64,000 nucleotides of DNA from Metarhizium brunneum (taxonomy: Eukaryota; Ascomycota; Sordariomycetes; Hypocreales; Clavicipitaceae). Positions 11,948-25,000 of the stretch are shown piece after piece. The translations under genes and the position numbers were made by a program. Position 1 is the first letter of the stretch, and each line of letters opens with the position of its first letter. The notes under the pieces are model-generated. The model saw nothing but the letters and a program-made list of their open reading frames with translations, ran no database searches and was not told the origin of the DNA. The stretch is from positions 744,001 through 808,000 of the forward strand of contig NC_089427.1 in NCBI RefSeq assembly GCF_013426205.1, read 5' to 3'.

Positions 11948-12726
11948 ATGGCCCTCCCAAGCCTGTCTCCCGCCCATGAGCAGGCACTGCGACTCATTGA
12001 TGAGGCTCATTCCGAAGACCCAAACAAGGTCGACGGGCCAAACGGGCCCAAGACAGTGCCGTATGAGCTACACTACGCGCAAAAAATGACGAGGTGGCTC
12101 CAGTCTCGATGCCCAGAAGCCTCACCAGCCCTCCAGCTTGCCTGCAGGGCGCAGCACTTCCGACGGTACGTCTTCAATTAAGCTCACAGCCCTGTTCCCA
12201 AATGCCCCAAAGAATCAAATGTAGAGTTTTATTTCTATCGCAAAACGAGGAAAAATTAAAAAAAAAAAAAAAAAAACCACAGCTAAGAAGGAACGCTTTG
12301 TGTCTTCAAAACAATAGATGGGAACTCCCTCGATCTGCCTTCCCCATGACGCGCCCGGGCTACCTGACATGGCGGGCCAAACAGAAATCCCAAGCCGCCT
12401 CTCGCGTCTCGGCGCTCCTCTCCTCGCCAGCCATCCAGCCCGCCCTCCCAGCCGACGAGTGTGAGCGAGTCGCGGCGCTGGTGCGAAAGGACGGCCTGTC
12501 CACCGACGGCGAGACCCAGGTCCTCGAGGATGTCGCATGCCTAGTGTTCCTCGACGACCAGTTCGACGACTTTGAAGCCAAGGCGGAGATGGACGAGGAC
12601 AAGATGGTGGGCATTCTGAGGAAGACCTGGGGCAAGATGACGGACGAGGGAAAGAAGCTGGCGTTGGCTATGGACCTCAGCGAGAGGGCAAAGGTGCTCA
12701 TTGCGAAAGCTCTAGAGGCTTCGTAG
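11948..12726 (+). CDS. DUF4202 family protein
   Basis: Exons 11948-12165 and 12318-12726 join to 208 residues. The donor GTACGT splits an Arg codon (CG|A), giving the family-typical run HFRRWELPRSAFPM across the junction. Features of the family that are visible include the N-terminal helix with LIDEAHSEDPN, the YELHYAQKMTRWL block, the YLTWRAKQK block and the C-terminal FLDDQFDDFEAK block. The length fits DUF4202 proteins, found in fungi and bacteria without an established biochemical role; I propose none. The 152-nt intron is unusual for an uninterrupted run of roughly twenty adenines in its middle. Confidence 0.85.
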
Positions 12727-13767
12727 GAATTTGAATTCCCGATTTGCTAAATCGCTGCTTCTCCCTTTTTTTTTTTGGGCTCCGTTTCTCCCTCATCCTG
12801 TGAGTGACTGATGGACTGGTTTCTGTGTCGGGAATCGCGGCTCATCGACGCCGTCTGCTGCTCACTCGCTGACGCTGGAACGAGAATGGGACAAGCGGCA
12901 ATCCAGGACAGAAAACTAACACTAGCGTCATCTTCTTTTATGCGGTAATAGCGCCGTGTGATTTCTATTCTTTCCCCTGAGCGGCCGGCATACACGTGTC
13001 CCCGGGGCCAGGGCAGACTTGACTACGTACTTCATCAATGATGGCCCATTCACAACTTGGCCAATTCGCCAGGTGCTGCAGTACGTGGCTGTACAATATG
13101 GTGTTGAGTCTTGACGTGGGGAGACCAGATGGCGAATTAGTCTCAGGGGTAGTGGCCCTTCGATTTCTGCCGCTCACTCCTTCACAAAGGCCAGTTGATG
13201 AAACCGGGCAGTATGGGTGCAGGACGCTCTAAATGGCGTCATGGCCAGCTCATTCGAAATGGCTGCTCGGTATTGCGTACTTCTTATCGGTCTGATCTTG
13301 GGAACTATCAGTGTGCTACGGGACATTTTACAAAGACGAACCGAGCATGTGGCGCTAAGAGGAATCCTGGAGGAAATCTCAGGTCATATCTTATGCAAAG
13401 ATCAGCGCAAATGTAATCTAGGACCCTAGGACAAGTTTCCTTGGCCCACGAGATTTGCTCAACTGCATCAACACCGGGTGCGTACTGTGATGAAAATATC
13501 AATCGTTTGATGAGCCCAATTTCAATACAATTTCGTAAATTCATCCTGGAAATGCCTAGATACTGGACGCTATATAGCGATTGCAAATGGAATCCCTTCA
13601 TCGTTCTTCATAGTAGACCAAGCCGCTCGAAGTCTGAAGACGGCCAACTTTAGGAAGCGATATAAATTTCCCAGCTTCCGTGACCCCGTTAAATGGGTCA
13701 AAGCAGAAAGAACAATGTCTACTTGCACTGTTCTCAGCTATTTCGTGTCTTGGGGCGGCCGCAACGC
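12727..13767. other. Convergent intergenic region
   Basis: About 1 kb between the 3' ends of the DUF4202 gene and the cysteine-rich membrane protein gene. Nothing beyond 3' UTR-like sequence and short chance frames is seen. Confidence 0.45.
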
Positions 13768-14783
13768 TCACCTGGACACCTGGACCCCGACTTCATGGCG
13801 GTCGTCACCCAGGCGCCGATTTTGCTCGACAGGGCGTAGTGTCAGACGACGGGATTTCCTTTTTTTGACATATCGGTATGCTATATATGACAAGGCACCA
13901 AAAATAGTCAATGCCGCTGGAATCATTCGCAATGAGTCGTGTTAGTTACGATAGCATGCGCTTCCAGCAGGGGCCATACAAACCAGCACTTCCAATTGCT
14001 ATTCCAACCATGGCTGCAGGGGACTCTGTTAATGCGCCTGAAGATGTAATAGATGTCGAGGGGCTGTCAATTGCAGTTATTACGGATGTTGACCATAGCC
14101 TCGTCTCACTCGAAATGTACAGACTTGAGCGTGTCGTGGGAATGCTGCTTCTGGTGGAAACACCTGATATCGTCGTCTTGGATTGCGGATGAGATGTTGA
14201 TGACGGAATAAAGGTTGTAATTGGATCTAACGTCATGGCATTGTCTGTTCGGGGCCTTGCCGTAGTATAACGGTATATAGTGTCTGCTTTCGTGTCCGAA
14301 TCACAAATAAACAGGGAATACCCGTTGATATCAGGGTTACCACTGAATATATCCGTCTTACAATATGGAGCGGCTGAGGCAACACTTCAAGCCGTAGAAC
14401 TTAGCACATCACACATCGAAAAGGGAGTTGCGAATGAAACAAGACGAGAAGAGAAAGCGGGAAGGGTGTCCGAACCAAAGCATGGCCGAGTTCGTTTCGA
14501 CGCCCCCTGTTACTGCCCTCTTGTCGAGACATGTCGTATGAAGAGAGCAGATTCCCCCTGTCGGGTTCCAGCAACATCCAATGACACTATTAACGACATC
14601 TATAGCGCATCTCTGACTTGGCTGGCATTTGAGCGGGTAATCTGTCAAAAAATCAGCACAAAGCGCATTGTCTAGCCACATTTCAAGTCCCTGTATCCTA
14701 TGCGCACCAGCATCCCCCTCGATCCAACCGCATGTCTCTTCTATCGCGCGTCGAATTTCTTGCCCGGGCAGGACAGATGCCAT
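13768..14783 (-). CDS. Cysteine-rich single-pass membrane glycoprotein (cell-surface type)
   Basis: Four exons on the minus strand close in frame: 14708-14783, 14476-14641, 13984-14384 and 13768-13916, giving 263 residues. The ectodomain holds about ten cysteines in the pattern known from fungal surface proteins that open with ETCGW: CQPSQRCAIDVVNSVIGCC, then a SLHTTCLD block, then AAPYCKTDIF and a tyrosine-rich segment ending in FICD. A Ser/Thr-rich stalk follows, which is likely O-glycosylated, then one membrane helix spanning the last splice junction (MVGIAIGSA | ALTIFGALSYIAY) and a basic cytoplasmic tail (KKRKSRR). The last intron contains a perfect CTAAC branch point. No signal peptide is visible after the chosen ATG, so a further 5' exon is likely and the N terminus is provisional. 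The second intron has a weak donor (GTTCGG). Function is unknown; a wall-sensor or adhesin-like role is only analogy. Confidence 0.7.
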
Positions 14784-17461
14784 GATGGGAGAATTTGGAT
14801 GCAATTACTGTCTTCGGGGCTGGAAGATTGAACATGGCGAGCTCATACTCGTGGTATGGGGAGTTCGCAACCGCAAAACAGTTGGCTACTGCAGACAACA
14901 ACCCGTGCGTGGCATTTAACAAAATATGAAGTGATGGGTTCGCATAAACAGTCTTATGTTCCTTGGGCTGTTTGCAAAGCATTGACCATGCTTCTTCATG
15001 TTTGCTTTGGGCTGCGAGGAGTCATACATACTTGGTCATATGCATCAGATCTGTTTGCTATTCCTTGGGCTGTTCAGTCAGTCACTGTCAGCGCCCCTGA
15101 ACAACATCTACATCTTCGCCGTCAAATTCACTTTGTTTGTGTGGTGAATACCGGGGCCGCTGTGAGAGGAATAATCAGCCATAATAAAGCCAGCAGCTCT
15201 TCTCGTCTTCAGGTGTCTCAGTGCCCTTGGCTCCAGGATTCGGTCATGTTTTCGTCCCCAGCTTGGCTGTCCTGGAAAACCGGGCAACACGACATGAGAG
15301 TGCAACACAAACCGCTGGGCACCTAGTTGACCAGTCTTCTTTGGTTTGCGACAAATAACTCGCCACTTTGCGTGGCCTCAATAGATATACATACGAGTCG
15401 ACCCTTGCCTCGACAAGGCTCCCGCTCAGCCCGTCATGCCGCCGGAGAATTCATTTTTAGTCCCAGCGTGATTCCAGGGGGACCATGAAATCTGATCGAA
15501 ACGGACAAGGCTGCTCCGATTATGACAGATAGACCTCGTTGGTGGGGTGCAAACAACACACCCCGATTGATAGCTCCTGGCCACTAAATAACCCTGGCGT
15601 CACTCGGCTGCAGATTTTGCAAAACAGAAAACATTCAATCTTCATCGAAGCCCTTTCCAACTGCTTCCTTGACCAGCTGAATGCTGATTGTGAAGAGTTG
15701 AGACGACTTCTCGCTTCCTGCTTTCCTGACGATCCGTCCTGTCTCACAACTGAATGGCTGGCCACCACTAGAAGACGCAAGCACGTTGGAACTAATCCAG
15801 AACGGTACGATGCGCATGAGAGATCAGAGCAAGAGAGACGTGGCAGAAACATTGCCCACTGTCTGATACCCAGAAATTGCTTGCTCTTCCTCTTCTGGGC
15901 TCCAGTCATATCATGATCAACCTCGATGGTCGGCAGAGATACAACGAGGCGCTTGCTGGCTTCAAAAGAGGCTAGCTCCGGTTGGACGGCCGGGTGCACA
16001 TCCCTGTGATACTCGTCCAGATGATGACTTGGAATTTGCAGTAGTATTGGGGAACAGATTCTAGCCTGGACTTGCCGCGTCGAGTTACTGGCACTTGTTA
16101 TGTTCTGTCTCAGTATTGATAGCTATACCTTCTTCTCTCATATGCTGAGAGAAAATGAGGACTGGTGTTGCTGACTTTGGTGTCCGCGACACCCAAAAAT
16201 GTTCCAATATTGGATAGACTTTGTATCGTGCAACTCCGATGTGTTGAGGGCGAAGTTGCTGGATCCAAGAGCGATTGCAAAGACTTTGGCTTAGCTCCCT
16301 CCAATGCGAGGTTTGGCTAGAGTTTGATCTCCAAGTAGCGGAAACAGTTGCCACTGGACGAATATATTCTCGAGTGGAGTGTCGAGAGCTCCGCTGTTGG
16401 TGGCAATAGTATTAACTTGTTTGGCTTGGACTTTCTTTTCCTTTCTGGCGAGCCGGCGAACCAAGATTCGGCAGCGCGCAAAGCAAGACCGGGGTTAGTC
16501 AATCTGGCCAAGCTCTTAACAGGATTACAGGGGTATCAACACTGGCCAGCTGAAGAGACGGGCATGCCGTGGCACATCAATGGATGTGGGAAGGGGGATG
16601 TGACCTGTCGCCCTTTGCCGGAGATGCGCTTACAGTGGCGGTTGCCGACGCTCGGGCTGCCTTTTGCCATGTGGAAGGCGGCTTGCGTGTGAATTGCTCG
16701 GCGAGCTCACTCTTTTGCTAGCACTAGGTACCTGGCTACTAGGCTTTATTCTGTTGTACTGTATTGTACTATATTAGCATTGCATACTTCAAATATATTC
16801 TGCCCGAAATTGCTTAGGATATGGGTAGAGCTTAAATCCGACAAAGAGTAGGGGGATAAGCGCACCTAGCAAAAACTGTCCGGTAAGCCCGCCGAGCAAT
16901 GCACGCTTGCTTAGTGCGGTTTATGGCCCGAAGCATCGGAAACATTCCCTCTCTCACTTCTTGCCGAACCCTTCTTCCAGGGAACATCGTCCAAGGATTC
17001 TGAGTTGAGTGGTGTGGCCATCCCGAGAGCCTGGCTCAGGCGTTGAAGGTCTCAAGGTCTCCAGGGCACCTGCAGGGCCGGTCAATGCGATTCGATTTGG
17101 TGCCACAAATATTCAGGCAGTACTTCCAAGTTCGTAGAGTGGGCAGTGTCACCATGCGCGCATGGAGTGTCTGGTCGATTTTGCCGATTATCGATCGGCA
17201 TGGTCGTCCCATCAGTTCCAGATACATGAGGTACTGTTGGGCAGTTCCTGCAGTTCGGAGGGCTATCAACGGGTGGGATGCCTTGGCAATGAGAGCAAGA
17301 ACAAAAAATAGGAAATAAAAATAAAAATAAAAATGGGTAAGTGCTTCAAGGTCATCACCTGGCCGGGGGCCGAAGTGCGGTGACGATCAGTCACAATTTG
17401 TCTCGTCAATTCTAAAGTCGAATGGCAGTACGGAGTTAATACTACCAAGTCGCGTCCCGAC

Positions 17462-17551
17462 TACCTAGGTACTTAGGTACCTACTAGGTACCTGCATACT
17501 AAGTACTTTTGTTTCGGTACCGACCAGGTAGTAGTTGTAGGTACCGCGTAG
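17462..17551. repeat. GGTACC/TAGGTAC-rich low-complexity tract
   Basis: Irregular repeats of TAGGTAC, GGTACC and AAGTAC units fill about 90 bp. The core GTAC is palindromic, so the tract could form several small hairpins. Its origin is unknown. Confidence 0.7.
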
Positions 17552-19364
17552 GCTGAGACCAATGCTTGTCGAAATCAGGGAGGAGCGACCGGTTGGCAAA
17601 TGGACCGTCAACTGGTGAGAGTCGCGATAACCTACATGTCAGGTGCGGATTGCGACCACCAAATCACCACACAGCGGCATCCCAAACCACCACAGTCGGC
17701 GCGGATTTTGCGCGCTAGGACCCAGGGGGCATTCAGCAGCCATTTATGCCGGGGTCCACCTATGAGCATCTGTCAAGTTCAATTGACACTTGAGATCTGG
17801 CTGGCTAGACAAGCGCGCGGTGCCTCGCCCTCCCGAGGCTTGGCTTCTTCCTACAAGGATTTGGGGGTTTTCGGTGGTGATGACATCAGGTCCCGTCGCT
17901 CACGACCGGGTCTCGGAGATAAACTCGCAAAGAACATCAACACGAGGAAGAACAAGCATGTTGCCAACTTCGCTTATAATTCCTTTGCTTAGCACTGACA
18001 CCTCAGTAGCTGACTCGAAGAGCCTGTGCCGCAACTCTTCACCCTCAACTCGGCTCATCTAGATTACCAATGAAAAGAGAGGCCGTAGGGAATGCGACTG
18101 GGCGATGATGACCAGAAGGGGCCACCCTTCTCTTGAAAGTCTCAAGATGGCATTGCTTGCTCAAGTCACGAATCCTGGGCGGCCTGAACAGGTGGGGCTT
18201 GGATTTGTTTGACCTGATTGTACGGAGTACTTCGTACAACCAGATCTACAGGTCGATTTGATGGTGCAACTGAGTCCGAAATCGACCGCTCACCAGAGTC
18301 TTGGTCGCCCGTCACACCCATGTGCTGGCTGTCAGCTGGGCCACAGACTACTAGGGAACACATGCAGCCACTCCCAAATCGCTTCAAGGACCCTTATGTA
18401 GACATAGACGCGGGCCACCAACCCTGCCTGCGTCTCCAGCTCGATGCCGGCACGCACCCCTGACCTGGTCGCCCTGTCAAGGCCAACGTTCCCTGCCCGC
18501 CGCCGGTTCGTGGCCACTGCTGGGCTAATTAACAAATATATGGAATCAGTCATTCTCCATGGCTTTGCCAACTTGTCTCATTCCATGCTGCGGTGGCATC
18601 GGCCTTGGCCAAATCTGGGCGGGTCGGAGAGGAGAAGACAGGACTGTGAGCAGACGTTGTCCTTTGGCGAGAACCCGATTACACAGCCAAGAGCTGTGTG
18701 ATGCTACGCGGACATGTGCCACTTCGATCTGTTATCGAGGTTCGATGTCCTGTTCCATGATGCGATGTGCTTCGATTGACGAGGGCCAGAGTAACTACCA
18801 ATCGGTGAAGACCAAGAATACGTAGAGTAACAACACCTTCAGTGAGACCCTTCAGCCGCTGTCAATGGGGATTACACAGGAAGCGACAAGGTTGGCTGTG
18901 GTTGATCATGTTGGTCGCCAGCCATCTCACCTGGTTTCTGCGGCCCCAGCCTGGGGTAAGAAAAAAAAAATCAAAACGACGAGCCTATGCACATGCCGAG
19001 GACATGGGCAGTGGATCAAAAGAAACACCACTCAGCATCCCAGAGGATGGAGACTACGACCATCGTGGATCACGACCCAGCCACGGACCACGAAGGCTTC
19101 CGCGCGGCTGCCTCCCTCCCTGACTCCCCACCGCTCGAGTGCTACCAGACTACTTGCAGCCTGAGCACCTCGCGTCGCAGAGGCCTCGTGCCTGCGGTCA
19201 CACAAACACCAGACACAACCATGGTTCCCAGGCTCGCCTACACTCCCCTGTCGCCCTCGGTTTGCAACTCTGTTCGTCTCGTGTTTCATTGAGCAGACAA
19301 ACAAGGCTGAAAGCGCAGGGAGTGGTAACTTGCAGGGGTGATGGATCTTGGCTCGGACCACGCT

Positions 19365-19391
19365 CCCATGTTCCCATGTTCCCATGTTCCC
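19365..19391. repeat. Three tandem copies of CCCATGTT
   Basis: Three perfect 8-bp units stand head to tail, followed by a partial fourth. This looks like a minor minisatellite in non-coding sequence. Confidence 0.8.
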
Positions 19392-20327
19392 GGGTCCAGC
19401 CAGTCGACGCCACTCCATCTGGCCTCCGTCTCCAACCCACGAACTTGGGCACCTTTTATACATGCCGGCATGGGCCAATCTGGAGCCCCCCTAGTAGCAA
19501 TACCTGTGTCTGCCATGCTTCATACATACATATGTATTTTGTGATTCACTTTTGACTGTCCTCCTCCCCTCTCCAGTCCCGCTCCCCCTGGTCTGAATCC
19601 ATATCCGCTATTGTTCGCATCTCGCCCAGCCGGCTGGCTCCAATCACAACCCGCCATCGAACTTGTGAATGTCTCTCCGACTGCCGTATTTACATTCATC
19701 CAAGTCTAACCTTCAAGACGTTTCACCGCACATCACTGCTCACACCCCTCTGCCCTTCTAGGCCCTTCCACGAACCCCATTGCAACTCTTGATACAGAGG
19801 CAGGCGGACATGAGAGTTTCCATGACACAAGGCATAAAAGGATTATCGCGCCACTCTCTTTGGCAACACATTCTCAGCAACTGGTATGATATCTTACCCT
19901 GGGGCATCTATCAATATCTCTTCGGCTCTACAAGTAGTCAGCAACTTACAACCTTGATAGAAAGGAGTGCCTCTCGGACTTTGTCATCTACCTGCCGGGG
20001 CTCCTTCCGCATCATAGAAGTCAGTGCAGGAGGCGCGCCCCTGCTTTTGACTCTTGTTTGTAAAGGGAAGCTTTCTCAACAATATATCTGCGTGTCACGC
20101 ACGGTGCTTGGGTCTTTTCGCTGTTTCAGCAGTGTCTTCTACATATAACTATCCGATTCCCAGGGCCCAGGACGTTTTTTTTTTTAATAAAAAAAAATTC
20201 AGGCTCCTATTTAATCGGCCCGTGGGACCCTACGACCACAAATCACCTCAGTCGACAGTTATGTGTATCGCTGGCACGAATCATTAGCTGTTCTAATTTA
20301 GGAAACATCGTAATCCCTCCCTTCGAC

Positions 20328-21001
20328 ATGCCCAGGCAATTTCAGCATGTAAGTTTGTACTACTTGGTAGTTCTTCTCGATCGAACGGCGACAAAAATGG
20401 GCACCAACTGACGAGACACATCATCTCACAGCCCTTTCAAGAATCCCAGTTTGATATCTTCGAGTGGTACCCGAGATTTCAGTCCTGTCACAGATTCTTC
20501 ATTGAGCATGCTCAGCACACCAATCCTGTACAGGCCGTAGCAGCCTTGGTAAACATCCAACTACCATTTGAAAAGATCTCCAATCAGAGTTCCGCTGCCA
20601 CGCCAAGTTCTTTGTCTTCGTCGGGGGCAGGGCGCGGAAACGTAGCCCTCGTGCCCTTCATCAGACGACTGGTTGCTACGGGGTTTGATACACCCTCCAT
20701 TCTGCTTGGCTTTTTCGGCGACGATTGGTCTGCAGGAATAGGTCCTATTCACGAACAGGAGCGGAGAAACTACCTGTTTGCTGCAAAGAGCGAGACATGG
20801 CTCAGAGTCAAGGCTGATTACGACATGGAAAATGGGCAGTCCGTTCCCTTCCTCCGCCCACTTCAAGGCGTTACCGAGAAGGAAATCGTTAACGCAGAAG
20901 CCAACTGGAGCGATTGGCTGGCAATGCAGGACTGGATGCTTGGACCGAGAGCACCACCTGGAGAGAATGAGTCGCATTCATCAAGGGGGTCTGGAGACTA
21001 A
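20328..21001 (+). CDS. Conserved fungal protein of unknown function
   Basis: A 21-nt first exon (20328-20348, MPRQFQH) splices at phase 0 into 20432-21001, giving 196 residues; the 83-nt intron has GTAAGT and CACAG ends. The first part is aromatic-rich (FDIFEWYPRFQSCHRFFIEH), then VAALVNIQLPFEK. A Ser-rich linker follows, then a stretch rich in charged and Trp residues ending in NWSDWLAMQDWML. The same N-terminal pattern occurs in hypocrealean proteins that some annotations call 'ILP is an apoptosis inhibitor'; that label is from memory and has no functional support visible here. No signal peptide, membrane helix or catalytic motif is seen. The small size and intron position suggest a genuine gene. 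Confidence 0.65.
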
Positions 21002-22050
21002 GGGGCAGGACCTCGGCAGGCTAAGAGTATTGCATTTTTACTCTTATCTGGAAGCGGCTCGGGTAGGATTTGTGGAAATTTCATGATGGGACTGTGCTAT
21101 ACGCTCTTTTTCTAGAAAATCGTTTTGCTTATACTGCTCGCAATTGGCTCTCTTTCGTTTTGGCGGAGAGGCGTTATACCCCTTGGTCAGGCTGTTGAGC
21201 GTATGGCCATGTCCGAACCGTGCTCCAGCAAGTATCTTCTACGACGTTTATCCTGTCGAAGGAGCTTCATTTAGGCACGTATATCACAGTTGTTCTTACT
21301 AGCACACCACATCACTTCCACATACAATGATGATACGTTTAAAGGCGCGAAAAAAGTGTGTCAGCTTGCTCTATTTTTGGGGGTTATTCAGTAACCTCAA
21401 TGTGTCAAGTGTTGCAGTATGTACAGACAGTTGCGATGTCAAGTCGTCAATATGAGGTGATGACGGTTTTCGGGGGCAGAGAAGGGGGATCAAAAAGTAC
21501 ATGGCCGGTTGAAACGCCGCGTCAAGACAACACCATGGGCCTGAAATCGGCGCCGTTGTTGAAAAAAAAGAAAAAAGAACCAAGCAGCCTTCCCCTGATT
21601 TCCTGCTGACGTCGGGAAACGAGTAAAGAAAAAACAAGTCAAAACCATGAGGGCTAACTTACTCCCCTAACCGCACCAATGATGCAAATATGCCTTCTTT
21701 CCGTTGACAATGTCCGCCTAACGCCACACAGCCATAATCCAAAAACATAGATGGATTGCTCTTTCGTTCTTGCGTCGACCCTTTTCTCTTCCGCATTTCT
21801 CTCGAGTCAATTCCATATAGTTCTGACTATATGAGAGAGTGATGTTGGAATGTGGTCCAAGCCTGCAAAAAAAGAAAAGAACAGAAAAGAAAATTGAAAG
21901 CTTGTATTATGATAGGGAGATTTATACAAGAATGGACCAGAAACGGAACTCTGGCTCCCATTCTAGGTAGGTTCGGAAGTTGCCAAGCTTGGGTCGTGAT
22001 AAGAATGTGCGAGAGTTTCGGTATTAGTAGGGGAAGGCAATTTTCGAGGC
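21002..22050. other. Convergent intergenic region
   Basis: About 1 kb between the 3' ends of the small conserved gene and SET1. It is AT-rich with short A/T runs and no accepted frame, consistent with two 3' UTRs. Confidence 0.5.
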
Positions 22051-25000
22051 TCAATTAAGAAAGCCCTTGCAGGCTGCGGTACCGCAGAGGCATGGAATAC
22101 GGTCCAAGCTGCCAATTTCTCGCTCGAATTTGTAGTCGTAGGTCAATTCCTCATCTGTAAACATCATGTCAGCCAGGTGGTTCTACTCTAAACTCAGGCC
22201 ACCTTACTCTCCAAAGAAAGTTACTCACTCATTGCAATGTCACGGAGGGCATATATGACAATTCTCTTGCTGCCTTCGACTTTGATAATCTTGGCTGTAC
22301 AATTCGGCATGCAGCTGTGATTAATGAATCGTGCAATGCCCCCCTTCTTGGTTGCATCAATGACAGTATCGTCATCAATGCGGAAAAGGTAGCTACTCCC
22401 AATACCGCTCTTGAGATAACGGTTCTCTCGAATTTCCGCGATTTGTTGACGGACTTCCTCACCAACGTACTCGATAATCATGTCGTCCTTGTTGATATTT
22501 TCCATGGCATAAAGACCCCAATTATGGATAGCAGATCGAGCAAACTTGACGGGCTTCTTCCGCTTCTTAAGCTGGTTGAATTTGAAGACATCAGAGTCCT
22601 GCCCAAGCGTCTTCTTTTGGTCATTCAGATCGGCAACATAACGACGGTTTGTAGCCCGATTGGCGCGTGAGTTGCCCTTGGCGATCTTCTCGGCTGCGAT
22701 CTTGGCTGCTTCAGATGCGGCATGGACACTGTCTTTGCCGTTCCTCTTGGACCGTGCCTGGCGTTCTTCTCTAGCCTTCTGCACTTTGATATGATGTGGC
22801 AGGTATTTCGATTTCTCAGAGTTAAGGATTTTCTTGACTCCTTCTGTACGCGCACAGCCGGTGGAATTTGGAACGTAGTATCCTCCAATAGACACCTGGT
22901 GGTTGGAAGAGCTGCTCGTCGAGTTCAGTTCTCTGACACGGTTGCGCTTCCATAACCAAAGCTCTGCGTTTCCAACATCGGCAACGCTAAACTTCTTTTG
23001 CAGCTTAGCTAAATCAGGCTTGTCTTTAATGCCAAGAGCCAAGTTTTGCAAAGCAGCAATGTCGGGTTTGAAATCGTCGTGCAGTATGAGAGCGGCGGTG
23101 AGCGGTGTGGTAGAAAATAGTCGCTCATCATATTTGTCAATAGGTGCATCAGCTTGAGGAATGCTCTCCTCCTCCACCTTGGCTGGCAAAGAGAGCTCCT
23201 CGTCGCCTTCATCGCCAAGCTCCGCCTCTTGCTGCTGCTTCAGAGCTTCCTGCTCCTCTAAGAGTTGCTTCTTGGTTTTTTTCTTCGGCTTTACTGCCTT
23301 CTTCTTTACACCTTTCAAAGTTTGAGGTACGGGTGTCTCCGGTCTGGACACACCACTGTCAAGGTCAGCCAACAGATCAACATCAGCACCAATGTCTGTA
23401 GATGCCCCGCGTCCGTCAATATCCGTGTCGATGCGGCTAATTTTGACACCATATAGTTCTTCATCGGACTTCTTTTGTCGCTTAAAAGCCTTCTCAATGG
23501 AAGCTTCCAACTTCCTTTTCTTCAACGATGACCGATCTAAGATGGCCAGGCTAGATTCTGTCATAGAGTCGTCGTCTCCACCGCGACCCCAAGAGCCAAA
23601 TTCGTCATCCGTACTCATGCGACTCCGAGGTCGCGATTCAGGCTCTTCGGTGTCACGAGCAGCCAGCGCTCTAGTGTCAGTATCATCGTCGGACTCAAAG
23701 TCGCTGTCCAGACTCTTGAAACGATGGTGCAAGGAACGGAAAGCACTTCTCCCGGCAGACTGGCGCTTCCGTGAAAAGGGATCAACAAACATATTTCGGT
23801 GGCTACCCTTAGCCTTGACTTTTCGTATTCGGGGCAGTGCTTTTGCCTCAAGCCGTCCGGTTCGCCGTTCAATTGGATCCGCTCCTGAATTCGGTGTCCC
23901 AATCCTCGGGCTATTGCTATCGTTGTCTTCATCGTCATCAATCTGGTCCAAGTTGAATTTTCGTCTCTTAGCGACATGGTTGGATGGATTGAGGAAGTCA
24001 GAGAGGCATGGTGCAGCCACCTGTGTTCGAATATGCCGTATCAGGTGCTCCGTCATTTCTCGTCGAACCGCCTCCACGGCCTCGAAGACAGGATCAAAGT
24101 TCTTAGCTCTCTGTTTCTTTTCTTCTTCGAGGTCTGCTTCCTCTTCTCGCCGACGTCGTTTCGTTTCCTCATGCCGTCGCCGTGCTGACAACTCTTGGTC
24201 CCGTTCCCTATCTCTCGGGGGTGGAGGAGAAGGACTGCGTCTGCGTTCAGCGTCCGCACCACGAGTTGGTCTTGGCAAGCAAAGCTGCATCGCCATATCA
24301 TAGTTGAAGAATTCGGTATGATTGACGGCTCGGTAGCACCGTTCTGCTTCTGACTTGCCCGTAAACGAGTTTCGAAAGACAACGTAGAAGCCGGTACGGT
24401 CGAGACGAATTTCTTCAAACCCATAATTCTTTAATCGTTTCTTCATGTGCGGGACGATACTAGGCAATATCGGCACATCATCAGAAGAGATGAAAATATA
24501 GGGGTCATTCGCCAATTGATGGGAGATATTCTGCGGCTCAATAGGTACCTGTGGCCTGGCAGGCGGCGTTGCACTAGGTTGTGGTGGTGCTGTCGTCGGC
24601 GTTGGCCACGGCCCAGTTGGTCCTTTGGGTGCTGTCGGGGGGGGTCGCACGAAAGGCACCGCTGGTGCTGAAGATTTTGGACCTGTTGGAGGTGCTTTAG
24701 AAGCGGCCTGCTCCCTAGCTAACTTCTCCTTGTTATACTTTTCTCTCTCTCGTTTGAGATGTTCTTCAAGCATTCGTCGGCTCTTACGTCCCTCTGGATC
24801 ATAGTCAACCTTGACCATATCCGCATCGATTTTGATACCAGGTGTCCGCACGGCACGGCGAGCGGCATCAACTGCGGAGACGGCCGCTCGCCCTGAGCGC
24901 TTAGAATCACGATAGCGAATGGTCGCAAAACCAAGGTAGCTGCCTGTATCAGGATGCATTTTATTGCTGCTTTCCGCAATTTCTCCAAATGTTGCAAAGA

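Larger units (their letters stand above)
14784..20327. other. Long gene-poor stretch (5.5 kb)
   Basis: No gene could be assembled with confidence. On the minus strand between about 15.6 and 16.4 kb two long open frames lie next to each other (16085-16354 and 15520 to about 16110) and might be exons of an unrecognised gene, but splice joints and family are unclear. The stretch also holds an AAAAT-type simple repeat near 17306-17334, a GGTACC-rich tract, a TACGGAGTA copy at 18221 and a three-copy 8-bp repeat at 19365. The last kilobase is presumably the promoter and leader of the gene at 20328. Confidence 0.4.

Noticed and set aside
14256..14345. tRNA-like element with a perfect A-box (TAGTATAACGG)
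   Set aside because: No proper B-box or acceptor-stem partner exists. The sequence is the antisense of exon 3 of the cysteine-rich membrane protein.
23392..24303. 303-codon plus-strand frame
   Set aside because: It is the antisense of SET1 and is Ser/Arg-rich as expected of a mirror of acidic and basic coding sequence.
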